Shown here piece by piece: positions 26,101 to 38,047 of a stretch of 64,000 nucleotides of DNA. The DNA lies in the NCBI GenBank assembly GCA_964030475.1, contig CAXIPT010000002.1, forward strand, positions 17,938,523 to 18,002,522, read 5' to 3'. The stretch is from Tethya wilhelma. Taxonomy: Eukaryota > Porifera > Demospongiae > Tethyida > Tethyidae. Below the pieces are notes generated by a model. That model did no database searches. It saw only the letters and a program-made list of their open reading frames with translations, and had not been told where the DNA came from. How positions within the stretch are numbered: position 1 is the stretch's first letter; every line of letters starts with the position of its first letter. The position numbers and the translations under genes are program-made.

Positions 26101-27776
26101 CTCCAGTCCCTTTGCAACAGCAGTGATAGGCTTCAGCAATTGGTGTCTCATGTTAAGTTGCAAGAGTGGCAAACACAGATTCCACAGCACCACACACACA
26201 GACTGTATTAGCTCAGCATCTCCAGTTCTCAGAGCCGAAGTGAGTGCATCTTCCATCTTGATCACAGCTTGAAGACGAACATCCACAGCACTCCTGGTGT
26301 ACACCTCCTCTCCGAAGGCTTGTACCATCAACTGACACACCAAGACCTCTCTCGAAATCATCAGTTTCGAGTCATTCTGGACGCTCTCTCTAGACACCTC
26401 TTGGAGGCAGTCCTGAGCCAGGGTAGTGAACTGATGGGTGACACACAGACTGGCCAGCTCCAGCAAGAGTGGAGCTCTTGATTCTTTCCGTGGAGGGGAC
26501 AGAGGTGTCCCAGTGGCCGTTTTACGTTTAGCAGGCGGAGATAGAGGTGTCCCATTGGTTGATCGGTTACCGTTTGAACTGTCCTCTCGACCCACAATGA
26601 ACATGAATGTCTTTTGGAGCTTCTGCTCGAGCTCACTTCCACACAGACCTTGGTGGTTAATGGCACTGTGGAGAGAGTAGGTGTCAATGCAGGCTAGTAT
26701 GCATGTAAGAAACAAAAACTTAAAAAGGATAATATAAAAACATACTGACCATTTGATTTTGTAGAGCCGACGAATAGCATAGTATTCAGGAGTTGGCTTT
26801 TCTACTTTTGCTTCTCCAAGATTATTGTAAATCTATAATGATCAAGAGTTCAATCATATGAGTCTTGGAAACTCAGCAGCTACAGTGGCTGCCTAACTAA
26901 ATCTTACCTGCATCTTGAGTACTTCTGTCACTCTGTCAGGAACTCTCTTCCTTGCTATCTGGAGAGCACTGGAGCATGTCTTCAGAGCCTCTTCCTTGTA
27001 ACCAGCATCTACCTGACAGAGCACCAGACCCCTGTGGGGAAACAGGTGACAACATGTAATACTGCTATGTCAGTATGTGTAGAACATTAGTACTCAGTTG
27101 TATTGTTAGTTGCTCACATCAGTAGTTCTAGTCTCCATGCACAGTCCTGGTCCTTGCACTCCTCTAGTGCTTTGACCACAGAGCCAAGGTGCTTGACAAA
27201 CACTTTACGAGAGCCAGGTCTCTGAAACGGTCTACAAATCTGCCATAAAATGACTGAAGCATTGTAGACTAAGAAGTAGTAGCATTCAGATTTCTTGGCA
27301 AAGTTAACTGCTTTCATTATGAAGTCCAGTGCTTGCAATAAGTTGATCTGCATATATTAAATAACCAGAATGACAAATAAAAAGGTGCTGAGCATTATCA
27401 GCTGAGATTATTATGGACTTTAATCTTACTTCATCTGCCGGGCTGCTGGGTGCAGTGACAAGAGCATTGCACAGGTGTGCTCGGATGAAGAATTGGTTAG
27501 TCGGCGGATTGAGATTGAAGTACAGTTGCAGACAATCAAATGCTATATCATTGAATCCATTCTAAATGTGTGCAAATGCATGAGAGACCAATAAAAGGAG
27601 ATGCTATTGGTGTGCATTATTTAGAGTACTACCTTGGCTGCATGCTCTGCAAACAATACAAGTTGTCCGGGGTTGCTAGAGCCATCTCGTGGACAGGAAG
27701 GTAAGAAGTATTCTTTAAGTGATGCGAAAGACTTCTGAAACTGTTGCCTGAGCTCGCTTCCACTTGCAGTAGACAT
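14192..27776 (-). CDS. CFAP46: Cilia- and flagella-associated protein 46 (central apparatus), with duplicated exon block
   Basis: Large TPR-rich protein of the C1d projection of the ciliary central pair (role known from Chlamydomonas FAP46 and vertebrates), expected in motile flagella such as those of choanocytes or larvae. It starts at the ATG at 27776 (MSTASGSELRQQFQKSF). Early exons match CFAP46: KAVNFAKKSECYYFLVYNAS (near 27300) and RTGDAELIQSVCVVLWNLCL (near 26200). The C-terminal part has VVLLADSNLLQLPLEAISVL and VSVSRDFSLQMLSNR, as in the vertebrate protein. The end includes MLLSLIGCGCVVANQWNTN, which recalls the end of CHAT-type peptidase-like domains (inference), and stops at 14192. 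Dozens of exons of 60-350 bp are present. An eight-exon block occurs twice in tandem (15.5-18.9 kb), lengthening the protein if both copies are spliced. A tRNA gene lies antisense in an intron near 15.4 kb. Confidence 0.92.
15404..15475 (+). tRNA. tRNA-Pro (anticodon CGG)
   Basis: A 72-nt cloverleaf. The acceptor stem GGCTTGT pairs with ACAAGCC, followed by discriminator C. The anticodon stem CTCGC/GCGAG encloses the loop TTCGGGT, giving anticodon CGG. The T arm is CCGGG-TTCGATT-CCCGG. The internal promoter A box (TGGTCTAGAGG) and B box (GGTTCGATTCC) are intact, and a T-rich Pol III terminator follows directly. No intron. It is antisense inside a CFAP46 intron and abuts the left end of the CFAP46 tandem duplication. 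Confidence 0.97.
15497..17169. repeat. CFAP46 tandem duplication, 3' (left) copy
   Basis: About 1.67 kb closely matching 17170-18867 in the same orientation, including exons and introns, with scattered substitutions and small indels. It covers eight CFAP46 exons, from the acidic Ala/Ser-rich exon near 16920-17167 down to the VVLLADSNLLQLPLE exon at 15542-15716. Its 5'-most exon lacks about 35 bp and the normal splice acceptor present in the other copy. Confidence 0.9.
17170..18867. repeat. CFAP46 tandem duplication, 5' (right) copy
   Basis: Partner of 15497-17169. Homology stops abruptly at CACAATCT (18861-18867), after which this copy continues into unique CFAP46 exon sequence. The other copy continues there into a T-tract and intron sequence, so the breakpoint lies inside an exon of the original gene. 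I see dispersed differences, for example an extra AGC and a CATCAC insertion in the acidic exon, so the copies are not identical reads. Confidence 0.9.
24263..24359. mobile_element. Mutator-like MITE, 9-bp target duplication
   Basis: A 97-bp element beginning TAGCCTCGTACCCAGGC and ending GCCTGGGAATGAGGCTT, with an AT-rich centre. A perfect 9-bp direct repeat GATATAGAT flanks it at 24254-24262 and 24360-24368. It lies in a CFAP46 intron. Confidence 0.85.
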
Positions 27777-27921
27777 TTTACCACTATGATTTGTGTCCAG
27801 GCCTAGTCTCTATAGCAACAACTGCATCCGGTCAGACAGCACAACTTCTCCGCCCAAAAAAATGTTAATTGAGTTATGAATATTCAAACAACAGCAACAA
27901 GAACAAGAACAAGAAGATTAT

Positions 27922-30900
27922 TCAACGTCTCTTTCTTTTCTCCATCTTCTCCTCATGCTGCATGGCTTGGAGATCATGGAATATCTTCTTGGTCTTCCTG
28001 GCTCTCTCAGCATCCCTATAGATCAGAACATACACCCAAGATTACCCCTCTATGCTCTCACAATAGATTGAGACCATCTTACAATTCCAACGTTTCTTTC
28101 AGTTTCTCTTTAGCAAGGAATGCAGCATCCTTCCTAATCTCACGCATAGCACCCTATATACAGCAACAATTTCAATACACCATGGTGGCATCAATCACAA
28201 AGCCATGGGCCTGGCCAATATATTATAGCTATATTTACCTTCTTTTCCTTTTTAACCTTGTACTTGAGTTTCTGTTGTTCACCAGTTGATTTGTTCCTGG
28301 ATTTCTTTCTGTTCACTTCATACCTGTGTGTTTAGTGAATACATTAAAAGGGACTTGGCTTTAAGTTTGATGACTTACACTTCATCAAACTTGGGTTCGT
28401 AAAACTTAATGGACTTTGGTTTCTGTTTAAGCAGCTGGAGATAGCTTCTCGGAGCACTTGCCTTGGTGCCAACCAGCCCAATAGCCTCATGATAGAGCTC
28501 CTGTGAATGTAGTGTACAGTATAGTGATAACGTTATAACTAGTAAGGAATCCTTGCAAATATGATGATTATCACCTTCAAATCTGGAGGCAAATCAGTAG
28601 GATTCAAGCTAAAGACACAATGAGAAAAAATAAAGAATTATTACACTTGAAATCATGCAGCCACTCAACACTCTCCCTATATACTGTATGTCATACCATG
28701 GTGATTGTATGTTTGTCAAGACTGGCCAAAAGACTTCTAAAAATGAAGGCAGCTCTTGGTACAGTTCAAGGAGTCTCACCACTAGCTGCAGTGTACACTT
28801 CAGAGTGGCAAATCTAGTCCAGCTGGACACCTCATTGGACTGTCCACTCTCGATCTCAGAGATCAATAGGAGCAACCTAATACAAACATTACTTCTTAAC
28901 AAAGATATGAGCATTTTAAGTGGGCATGCTTACAATGGTAAATCATCATCATTATTCTTCCAATCAGCAACATCTCCTTTGTCACAAAGATCTTTTTGAA
29001 ATGGTGCTTTTCCAGAGAAAGGTGGATAAAAAGTGCCTGAGGAAAACCAAATAAAAGAAAAACAAAACCCAGATAAAACACAGAGCACTAGTCAAAACTA
29101 ACTTACGTTCTTTTCTTTTGGTAAAACAAGCTACACTGCTTGTGAGGAAGTTAACAACCTCTGGCACAAAACGTTTAGACTGAGACACAAACTGCGTGTG
29201 GCAAAGTACAGGTACTTCACAAGCACAACTGGAACCATTCCACTGACATACCTCTATCATTGTATCACACACAAACAGCCCACAAACCAAGTGTTCGATG
29301 CTTCTAACTTTACACTACATTCAAAAGCAAACAGATAAGAGTGCGGAATTATACAGGGCAAAGTTACCTTGAGCAGAAGCTGACCCATAAACAACATAGC
29401 TGGAGTGACAACTGGGTGCTTGAAGTCCGATGTGGGGAATATTAAAGCAATTAATTTGAACAAAACGAGCTGTATGAAAGAAGAATTATTTTAAAAATGA
29501 CATCTATCGGCTACAAAAACTTTTGTGCTTTGCTTACATCAGAAAATGGAGGATACTCCAACCCTTTGATCCTTCCCAGCCACTTCTCGTGAACACTACT
29601 CAGTGCTTGTTGGAAAACAGCAGCAGTGTGGAGAGAACTCAGCTGAGAGAGTTTGAAGAGAGGTCTGTACAGATATAAACGATTGTGACAGATGCCTATT
29701 TCCCTATATGTATCTCTAGAGACCTTGCTAAGTTGTTAAGAAGAGTTAGGTTCCTTATGCTTGGGCTTTCAGCCAGCCTTGTGCAGTACTCTACCAGCAC
29801 AGTGAAGAAGCTCTACAACAAAGGGTGGCATTTCATACACAAACACATTCTGCACACGATCAAAACTAATCTCTAACCTTAAGTTTTTGTTTGTTTGAAG
29901 GAGAAATTGATGGATGATTGCAAGCATGGATTCGTTCAACAGCTGTCACACACTCATCTGGTGATCTATGGTCAACAATGGTACAGAATTCTTGTAAGTT
30001 CCTTGGGACTGAACAAGAGAAAGACATAATTATGACATTGTACTAACAGCATATTCATATCAACTGGTACCAACAACCTTCAAAGGTATAGGGAAGCTCC
30101 TGTGAAGCAGCATCTCTCAATTGTGCTACTTCTACTTGCAAGGGACTGCTACGATCAGAGTGTTGCTCCAGCTGCATCGGATCAGTGCCTTCATCACCTG
30201 ACTCCTCAAGATCAGAGCCATATTCTTCAGCTGGGTCCTCAGAATCATCCTCCTCTTCCACCTCACTGCTCTCATCTTCTTCACTGGAGTCCTCAGAACC
30301 AACTTCCTCTCTCTCTTGAGATTCATCTCCACCATTTTCATCCATCCCCTCAGGCTGGACAATCTCTCCATCTTTGTATTGCAGTACAAACTGTACATGC
30401 TTCTTTTTAGTTGAGTGTTCATGAATGTAGTCAGCAGAAGTGTGGTCATCTTCGGTTGCAGAACCTCCTTTCATACGACAAATTCGGTCACTCTGAATTT
30501 TAGTAATAGATGAGTCATTTGTATTGGCAGTTGCCAATCACACACACACACAAAAATAAAGTCTAGAGACATACTTCTAACTTCTCAAGCCTCTCCTTCT
30601 CTTCTTTTGCAAGCTCTTCCTCACTCTTCAATCGATCCGTTGGCTTCCCTCTCCTTTCAAACACCAGCTCCCTTACAATCTTGTCATAGTCGTCGCTTTT
30701 CTTTCGGTCTTCGTCTTCTTTCTAAAGATCATCAGTACATTTAATCATCAATGAAGGCCAATGATAGCTTGCACATAAAACTTACGGCTTTAGAGAGAAA
30801 GCTCTGGACATTCTTCCAGTCCGTGTCCACTTGGTCGAGCAAATCTTCCACTTCATGTTTTTCAGACTGACGTTCAAACTACAATTGTGGAATGGAAAGG

Positions 30901-31799
30901 AAAAGGAATGGGTTTTATTTATCTCACTTTTATAACCCAGATTACCTTTTTTGCTTTTGATTTGGCCACTATCTCTTCCATGATTTGCTTTCTAGTCTTT
31001 GGTTTCTCTTCATCCTGCAAGCAAGAACTTGTACATGATACAATCGTCGTGATTAGTTATAGCGTCAACTGTATGAAATAAATAAACCTTGTCTGATTGT
31101 TCAGAAATACTTTTTGACTGCTTTTTCTTCAAGAACCCACCAAAGTGAGTCTCTCCAATATCCTCTATACATATATAGAGAGAGGAACAGTTGAAATATT
31201 ATTGTACTTGTTCCATTGTACTTCTTACCATCAGATTCATCTTCACTGATTTGAACTTCATCAAATTTCTCCATGTCGCCAATTGACTGGCCATAATGAG
31301 TAAGTCCCTCTTCTTCATCTTCCAAATTAAATCTACTCGTTCGTTCATGCTTTCTCTACAAACACACATAACAGATGAATACATCTCACAAAGGCAATCT
31401 ACAGTCTTCACTAACCTTTCTCTCCATCACTAGCCTCTTCATGAGCTTGTCCTCCATTGACATCTCGTCATCGTACTCTCCAAATCGATGATCGACAAAC
31501 TGGTTTGACCTGTTTCGCTGCTTGTACTCTTGTAGCAGTGTTTTCTTGCGCTAAAGCAACACCATTGCAAGCAGTGATCATATAACTAGAGTGCTGATTG
31601 CTTTCCTTACTTTCTGAATTGCTTTGGACCTGGAAATTCCAGGCAGTCCTTTGTCACTCTTGCTCCTTTGACCAAGAACATCATGTTTCTTCCTGTTAAC
31701 TCGGACTTCAAACGGGTTCAAAGACTTGGTTTCGACTTTTCTCTTCTTTCTAGCTACTGCAGCAGCTGAAGAAGCCTTCTTTCTCTTTGTAGAAGGCAT
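27922..31799 (-). CDS. NOP14: Nucleolar protein 14 (small-subunit processome)
   Basis: Required for 18S rRNA processing and 40S subunit assembly in the nucleolus. It begins at the ATG at 31799 with a Lys/Arg/Ala-rich stretch and then NPFEVRVNRKKHDVLGQRS and KGLPGISRSKAIQK, the family N-terminus. Later exons show LTHYGQSIGDMEKFDE (near 31270), a coiled-coil basic region, an acidic Glu/Asp/Ser stretch (30150-30440) and ELPYTFEG (near 30090). FPTSDFKHPVVTPAMLFMGQLL follows (near 29410), and the C-terminus ends FLAKEAMREIR..., then RDAERARKTKKIFHDLQAM and a KRKRR tail at the TGA at 27922. Domain order and length fit the family. It shares a 126-bp divergent promoter with FANCI. Confidence 0.95.
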
Positions 31800-31925
31800 G
31801 CTTCTCCTGTTGTAACTCCACGTGGTTAAGTTTACATCACGTGATCATTGATTCGAAATCTGCGCAATTGGCGGGAAAAGTGGGCATCTGAAAGAAACTT
31901 GCCTTTGCAAGTCAAGACAGTCAAG
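31800..31925. promoter_or_regulatory. Bidirectional NOP14/FANCI promoter: two E-boxes and an E2F-like site
   Basis: Only 126 bp separate the two divergent ATGs. The segment has two palindromic CACGTG E-boxes (31819-31824 and 31838-31843) nearer NOP14 and TTGGCGGGAAA (31868-31878), a strong E2F-type match, nearer FANCI. E-boxes of this type are bound by Myc/Max and USF factors and are common at ribosome-biogenesis genes; E2F sites mark DNA-repair genes. Use here is inferred. Confidence 0.6.
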
Positions 31926-33238
31926 ATGATGAGCAGTCCTTTGAAAAGCCCAAGGAAATCTCTGCAAAAAACAAAACAACCCTTAATACCATCAGAAGAT
32001 GAAGTATGTTCTGCTGAACTATATTGTCTATGGCTGAACAAATAAACCTGCAGCAAATCTATTAGATTTTGTTTGTGGCATGAAGAAAAATAAAAAATTA
32101 TATAAAAGTTTTATCTAAATATGTTTTGTACACACATACTAGGTTCCAAGAAAACTGGAAGAAGCTCTGTCTTCAGGTCAACGACAATTTTTGAAGATAG
32201 TCCGACAAATACTGACAGGTTAGTTTTGGGACAGACAAGCTGGGAACTCTCTATAATTAGTCTCTATTTTGACTGACAGACTGCAAGATAGAGAGTGCTG
32301 AGCCATCTCGTAAGGCTGTGTTTGACTCCTGCATCACCACCATAAATGAAGACCAGCTGCACTCAAAGACTACCACTGAGGTCATTGACTATCTTCTTTC
32401 TGAGGTGAGCACATCAATAATTGACATGATTTGATTCGAATAAATATCGAATAAGTCTTTGATAATTAGGTGGACCAACTACAAGGGGCTTCCCACGTTG
32501 AACTAGCAGACCTGCTCATCAAGGGACTCAAGGAGGGAAAGCATTTGGCGTTGGATCTCTTTCCAAAGATCCTCTCCATCATAGCTGCCCAAGAGAAGAT
32601 TCAATACCAGAGAGGTCAGTGCAGTGCTAGCTGCCTCACCTCATAAGATCATTGTGCAGTCTGGTCTCTTTATATTTCTACACTAGAGGATGGTGGTACC
32701 AGTGAAATGGCCGGACCGGAGCAAAAGAGCCACCTACTCAATACCCTGTGCAGTTGCAGGTAAAATTGTAATGAAAGTCAGAGTCCAATTGATTTCTCTC
32801 TCTAACACTCAGATGGGAACCATCTTGTGTCCTGCACATTGCTGACATGTGCAAAGATATAACCATGCTAACTGAAGAGCTGGAGTTCCTGATTGAGAAG
32901 ATACTAAAAGTGATGGGGTCAATGAGTATAGCCGAACTGCCCCCTCTTGTGTTCCAGCTGCTAAGACTCTCCACTAAAGGTCATAGGGTGCTCGTACTGG
33001 AAGGCCTGAAGACACTCTTTAATCATCTAGACCAAGAAATACTCACAGAAAAAGAAGATCCTGGCACGTAAGATCCCACTAGCAAAAGCTTTCTGACTGC
33101 TTTCTACTAGTCTCCACCATCACCACACATATATTCACACGCACACACATAATAGCTACTCTATTGTCACCACCACCCTTCTAGTAACCAGCAAATAGCC
33201 TATAAAAACTCTGGTTACTAGGCAATGCCAACAAACTG

Positions 33239-33275
<37 letters not shown>

Positions 33276-33403
33276 GGGTTATGGAAACAAGTGGAGGAAA
33301 AACTGAGTTGCTTGAAACAGAAGGCACTGTCATACTGCATATCACCAACTCACTCAAGAATGACAAAAACCTCAGAAAAGAATTTGAAAAGTCACTTAAG
33401 GTG

Positions 33404-33456
<53 letters not shown>

Positions 33457-34379
33457 CACATTTTGTGGTGATTACTACCTTACAGGCTGTTCATTCACGA
33501 CCCTCAAGTGTGGTCTCACCATTCAACGTGGCCCTGACTCTCTCAGTAGCATGTGTGCACAGATTTCAGGACACAGTATGAATATGATATAAAACTCTGC
33601 CATACATCAATACAATTTGTTGTTGTAGGTGTTTAGTTTCTTTAAAGAAGTGGTTGTCGGAAGTTTCAAAGATGAAGAAAGGAGAAAGGCCTCACAATGG
33701 GTGCAAGGTACCGTATAGCGGGAAATTTTCATTGGTGCAAAATTTCGTATAAACGTGCCAGAAAAAATTTTTGTAGTGCTCGTATAAAGTAAATGCGGAA
33801 GTTAAATTTTTGCCGTTTTAATTTTCGTAAATTCGAACGGCATACGAAAAATAAGAAAATTTCCACCATACGAAAATTTCCCGCTATACGGTACACATCA
33901 CCTATCCCAGTTGTGTGTGTCAGTGGAAGACGTAATAATTTTGGGTCCTTTATTTACAGAAGTGCACAAGGACTCTGTTGATATTGAGAGACTGCTGATG
34001 GACACTGTAGAGCATAGGTATGTGTATTGGATGGTACCAGTGATGAGATGGCTAGAACAGAACAGAACAAAATGAGCGCCCTATAATCAAATCAACTCCC
34101 TGAGAAGCACTCTCGCTATTATGATGTGATTAAAAATTTAATGTGTTGAAATTTGTTTGTCTTCTTGCAGTGCTAATGGCTGGGATTCTGTTGTGAATGG
34201 TCTGGTTTGGCTGGGATTCAACCTCATGGAGACCTATGCCCCAAAAAACTCAAGTAAGTGTAGTGTGAGACTTGAGGGTTACAGCTTACATATCCACAAG
34301 TAAACTGTCTCTCTTTAGCATATGTAAACACCTCTGAATTAGTGTCTTTTAGGGATACAAATTGATGGTGATTTTGCTG

Positions 34380-34414
<35 letters not shown>

Positions 34415-34697
34415 AGATGCCTGTGTTGCAACACCTCAACACAAAGCATGCTGCCTTGCAAGCAAGCTGCTCTTTCACACATTTAAGGTAGTGCTCTATG
34501 ACACACACATACACCAAGATTTGCACATCATAAATTTCCTCTATATTGTATTATTATAGCTTCACAAAATTGCCCGCTTGGAAATTGTGAGCCAAATTAT
34601 CAACAGGATTCTAACCAATGCCTCAGCTTATGTTGGACACTACATAGGTATGTGGCTCTCATTTTTAGGTACCATTAATATCATATGTATTGCAGTA

Positions 34698-34743
<46 letters not shown>

Positions 34744-37185
34744 CTAGAACTACTTTCCAACATCGTGAGCACCAACCCCCATGCCATTTTGGACAGTGAC
34801 GGTTTACTCCAACTGAAGGAGGCATTTCAACATCTTCACCTCCTCAGCACTGAACCTGCCATTGAACTGCTCAATGCTTCCCTTGTAAGTGATCATCACA
34901 GTGTAATATTGAAGGCTTGCTGTCAAGAACCACTGGTGTTGTCTTGTCTTGTTTGTTTTCTTTATCCTTCCTTTCAAATTCCAGCCCCTGATTCAGTACA
35001 GCTCTTCAACAAGGGACTCCCTGGTTGTTGTTCTCAGAAAGACACTCTTCAACAGGTACATACAGCTATAGGTTGTATGGTGCTCTTTAATGAGATCCAC
35101 TCCTATACTGTAATACAGAGAACTTGAAGCAAGGAAGATTGCTGTCGGTGGCTACTTGTTGCTTCTGAAAAAGTTTACAGTGAGCAAAAAAAAACACATG
35201 GCAAACTACTGTAACTGGTAATAATTGTCTTTGTGCGTGTGCTGTGTCTCTAGGTACTTGACTCTCTGAACACTAATGACAGTGAGACTAGCCAGTCAAC
35301 CCTCACTGGATCTCAGGTACTGTATGTGTACGCAACTGATTGTTTGTGCCAACTGAGCTCTGTTCATCTCCTTCTCTAGGTAATGGTGGAGATCCATTCT
35401 GCCCCTTCTGGAAATGCATCACTATGTTTGGAAACACTTGGTAGGTTTAAAGAATGTTATGATGCAAGGATTTATATTTGATTTGAGTATTTGATGTTTT
35501 TTTCCCCCTCTTTTCTCTCTACAGGGACACTGCGTCGATCACTCACAAAGCAGTATGATGTCAGACTGGGTCTTTATGAGGTAAGGGAAGGATGAAAATA
35601 ATACTTCTCTCAAAACTCTCATTAATGCTCTCCAACCCAGGGACTGTATAGTGTGTTCTGCACAAATGCCAAGCTCTCTGAGGCCATTGTGAGTCTCCTT
35701 GTGGGACAGGTAAGCTCCTGAGCCTTACATGTCCACAGTGAATGGTCTTTGTTAGTAACTGACTGCTCGTGCATCTACTTGTCCATTCCTGCACACATGC
35801 GTGTAGCTTGAGAAATACTACGAGAAGGAACCTGACATCCTACCTCCTGTGAAGCTTGAGCCATGTGTTGCAGTGATTGGAGGTGAAATCCACAAACTGG
35901 AACCTCTGGTGAGAATATAATGGTTTGTAAACATATTTTTTAGATTTTTCAACCATTTCAGCTTTGTTTCTTTTTGTTGCACTAACTTTTGATCTACATT
36001 TCTTACCCCTTTCAGGACTACTTGCTCCAGTGCTTGCAACTGTGCACCTCCAAGTACTCTCAGTGGGAGGCACGAAGAGAGGACATGGATGATGGGATGG
36101 GCGGGGAGACCCCTGACGTGATTGAAGAAGCTCAGGACATCCTGCAGTCTATGATTGAGAGGATGGCCAAGTCTGACCTAGAAGATTTTGAGTTGGACAA
36201 GTCCTCGGATTTCTCTGCTGCAAGCAGTGTGGGACAGAAGAATCGGGCATTTGCCAGGCTGGTGATGGGTGTGTACGAGGTAGAGAGAAAGAATAGTGTA
36301 GCCAAGAGCAGACTGTATCTTCGTGCTTGTTTATTTGTAGTTTTTGTTTGTTTGTTTGTTTGTTTGTTGTTTAGACCCTGCTTGAGTACACCTTTACTAT
36401 TGGTGAATTTAGGTAGGTAATTTTCAATAAAATTTCCATTTTCTGTTGTTGTTTTTGAATAAAAGTATCTGTGTTCTTTCAGTCAGGAGAGCTGTGAGCA
36501 GACACTGAAGCTTTATCGCTGCCATAAGAAGGTGTCAGACATCTTGCAGGAGAAGTCCTCTGGTGCTGGTGGAGGAAGGAGAGGGCCGAGCACATCTTCT
36601 TCCTCAAGCAAAACAGAACACTCGAATTGTCTCTCTTTGCAGTTTGTCATTAGACTCCTCAGAGCCGTTTTCAAGTGAGTGAGGTGGCAATTAAAAGCTT
36701 TTGTTTGTTGGTTGGATATTTTCTTTTACTGAGTCCCCCTCCCTCCCATTTTCATTCTCTTGCCCAGTGACTCATCTCCTAATCACCAGCAACCATTAAA
36801 CGTGCTCCGTGAAGCACATGACTTTGTTAAGTATGTTCTCAACGTTGCAGTGCAGAAGATAAAACAGGTTTGAATCTTGTAATAGATGCAGTGTCCCATT
36901 ATGATGGGTATGACTTCATACTAACTGCAGATTCATGACAGAGGCACTTGTGACGGTTCCTTTGCTCAACTCCAGTCAGAAAAGATGTTCAAGTATTGCT
37001 GTCAGCTCTCCAAGTGAGTATGTGCGTATGTAATTGTATGGTGAAGTCTATGAGGTTTCCTTGTATCATGCTCAATGAAGTCTGCTGATATAAATCTGTC
37101 GAATGACTTGTTCTTGTGTCTCTACAGAATCCTGTTCAACCAAATAGATGCAGGGGCTAGTGCAAGTACTTCAAAGAAAGAAAAG

Positions 37186-37223
<38 letters not shown>

Positions 37224-37448
37224 CCTCANNNNNNNNNNNNNNNNNNNNNNNNNNNNNNNNNNNNNNNNNNNNNNNNNNNNNNNNNNNNNNNNNNNNNNNN
37301 NNNNNNNNNNNNNNNNNNNNNNNNNNNNNNNNNNNNNNNNNNNNNNNNNNNNNNNNNNNNNNNNNNNNNNNNNNNNNNNNNNNNNNNNNNNNNNNNNNNN
37401 NNNNNNNNNNNNNNNNNNNNNNNNNNNNNNNNNNNNNNNNNNNNNNNN

Positions 37449-37539
<91 letters not shown>

Positions 37540-37998
37540 CAGTGTTTAGGCACCTAATCCCACATGCTGTATTATATTATTTGGTCCTCAGGGAAAATCA
37601 GTAGCTGTGTTGTGTTTGGAGGGATTCTGTCAGATGCTTCAAACCATTGCAGCACGTTTCAATCACCGACTGAACCCTGGGATGAATCTCGAAGCATTCC
37701 TGTTGGCTGTTAACCCTGACATTGATGAGAGCACTGGCTTGAACGAGAGGATACACTTCTTCATCAAGTGCTTCCAGGTAGCCAAGCCATTGGTCACTTG
37801 AGCATGCAACCAATCCATCTCAGCCATGAACTATCCAGTGGTTTAATGTGCAATTCTCTCTGCCGGTGTGTAGAGATTGGTACTGCATGCTATTGGTGGT
37901 GGTGTCAATGCTAAGAACTGGTCAATGAAGGAGGCCCAGATGATGTTGAACACTATTGGACTACTGGCGAGGGAACTGGACACTGATTCCCAGGAGGT

Positions 37999-38047
<49 letters not shown>

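Noticed and set aside
28545..28580. Possible box C/D snoRNA in a NOP14 intron (TGATGAT-like motif)
   Set aside because: Only a C-box-like match; no paired D box and terminal stem could be found.
33404..33453. Possible CRISPR-like or satellite array
   Set aside because: Simple (CT)n and (CA)n microsatellites without spacers; the genome is an intron-bearing eukaryote.
37122..37553. Long ORFs of TH/CV repeats across the gap
   Set aside because: They are translations of (CA)n and of Ns; no gene is supported.
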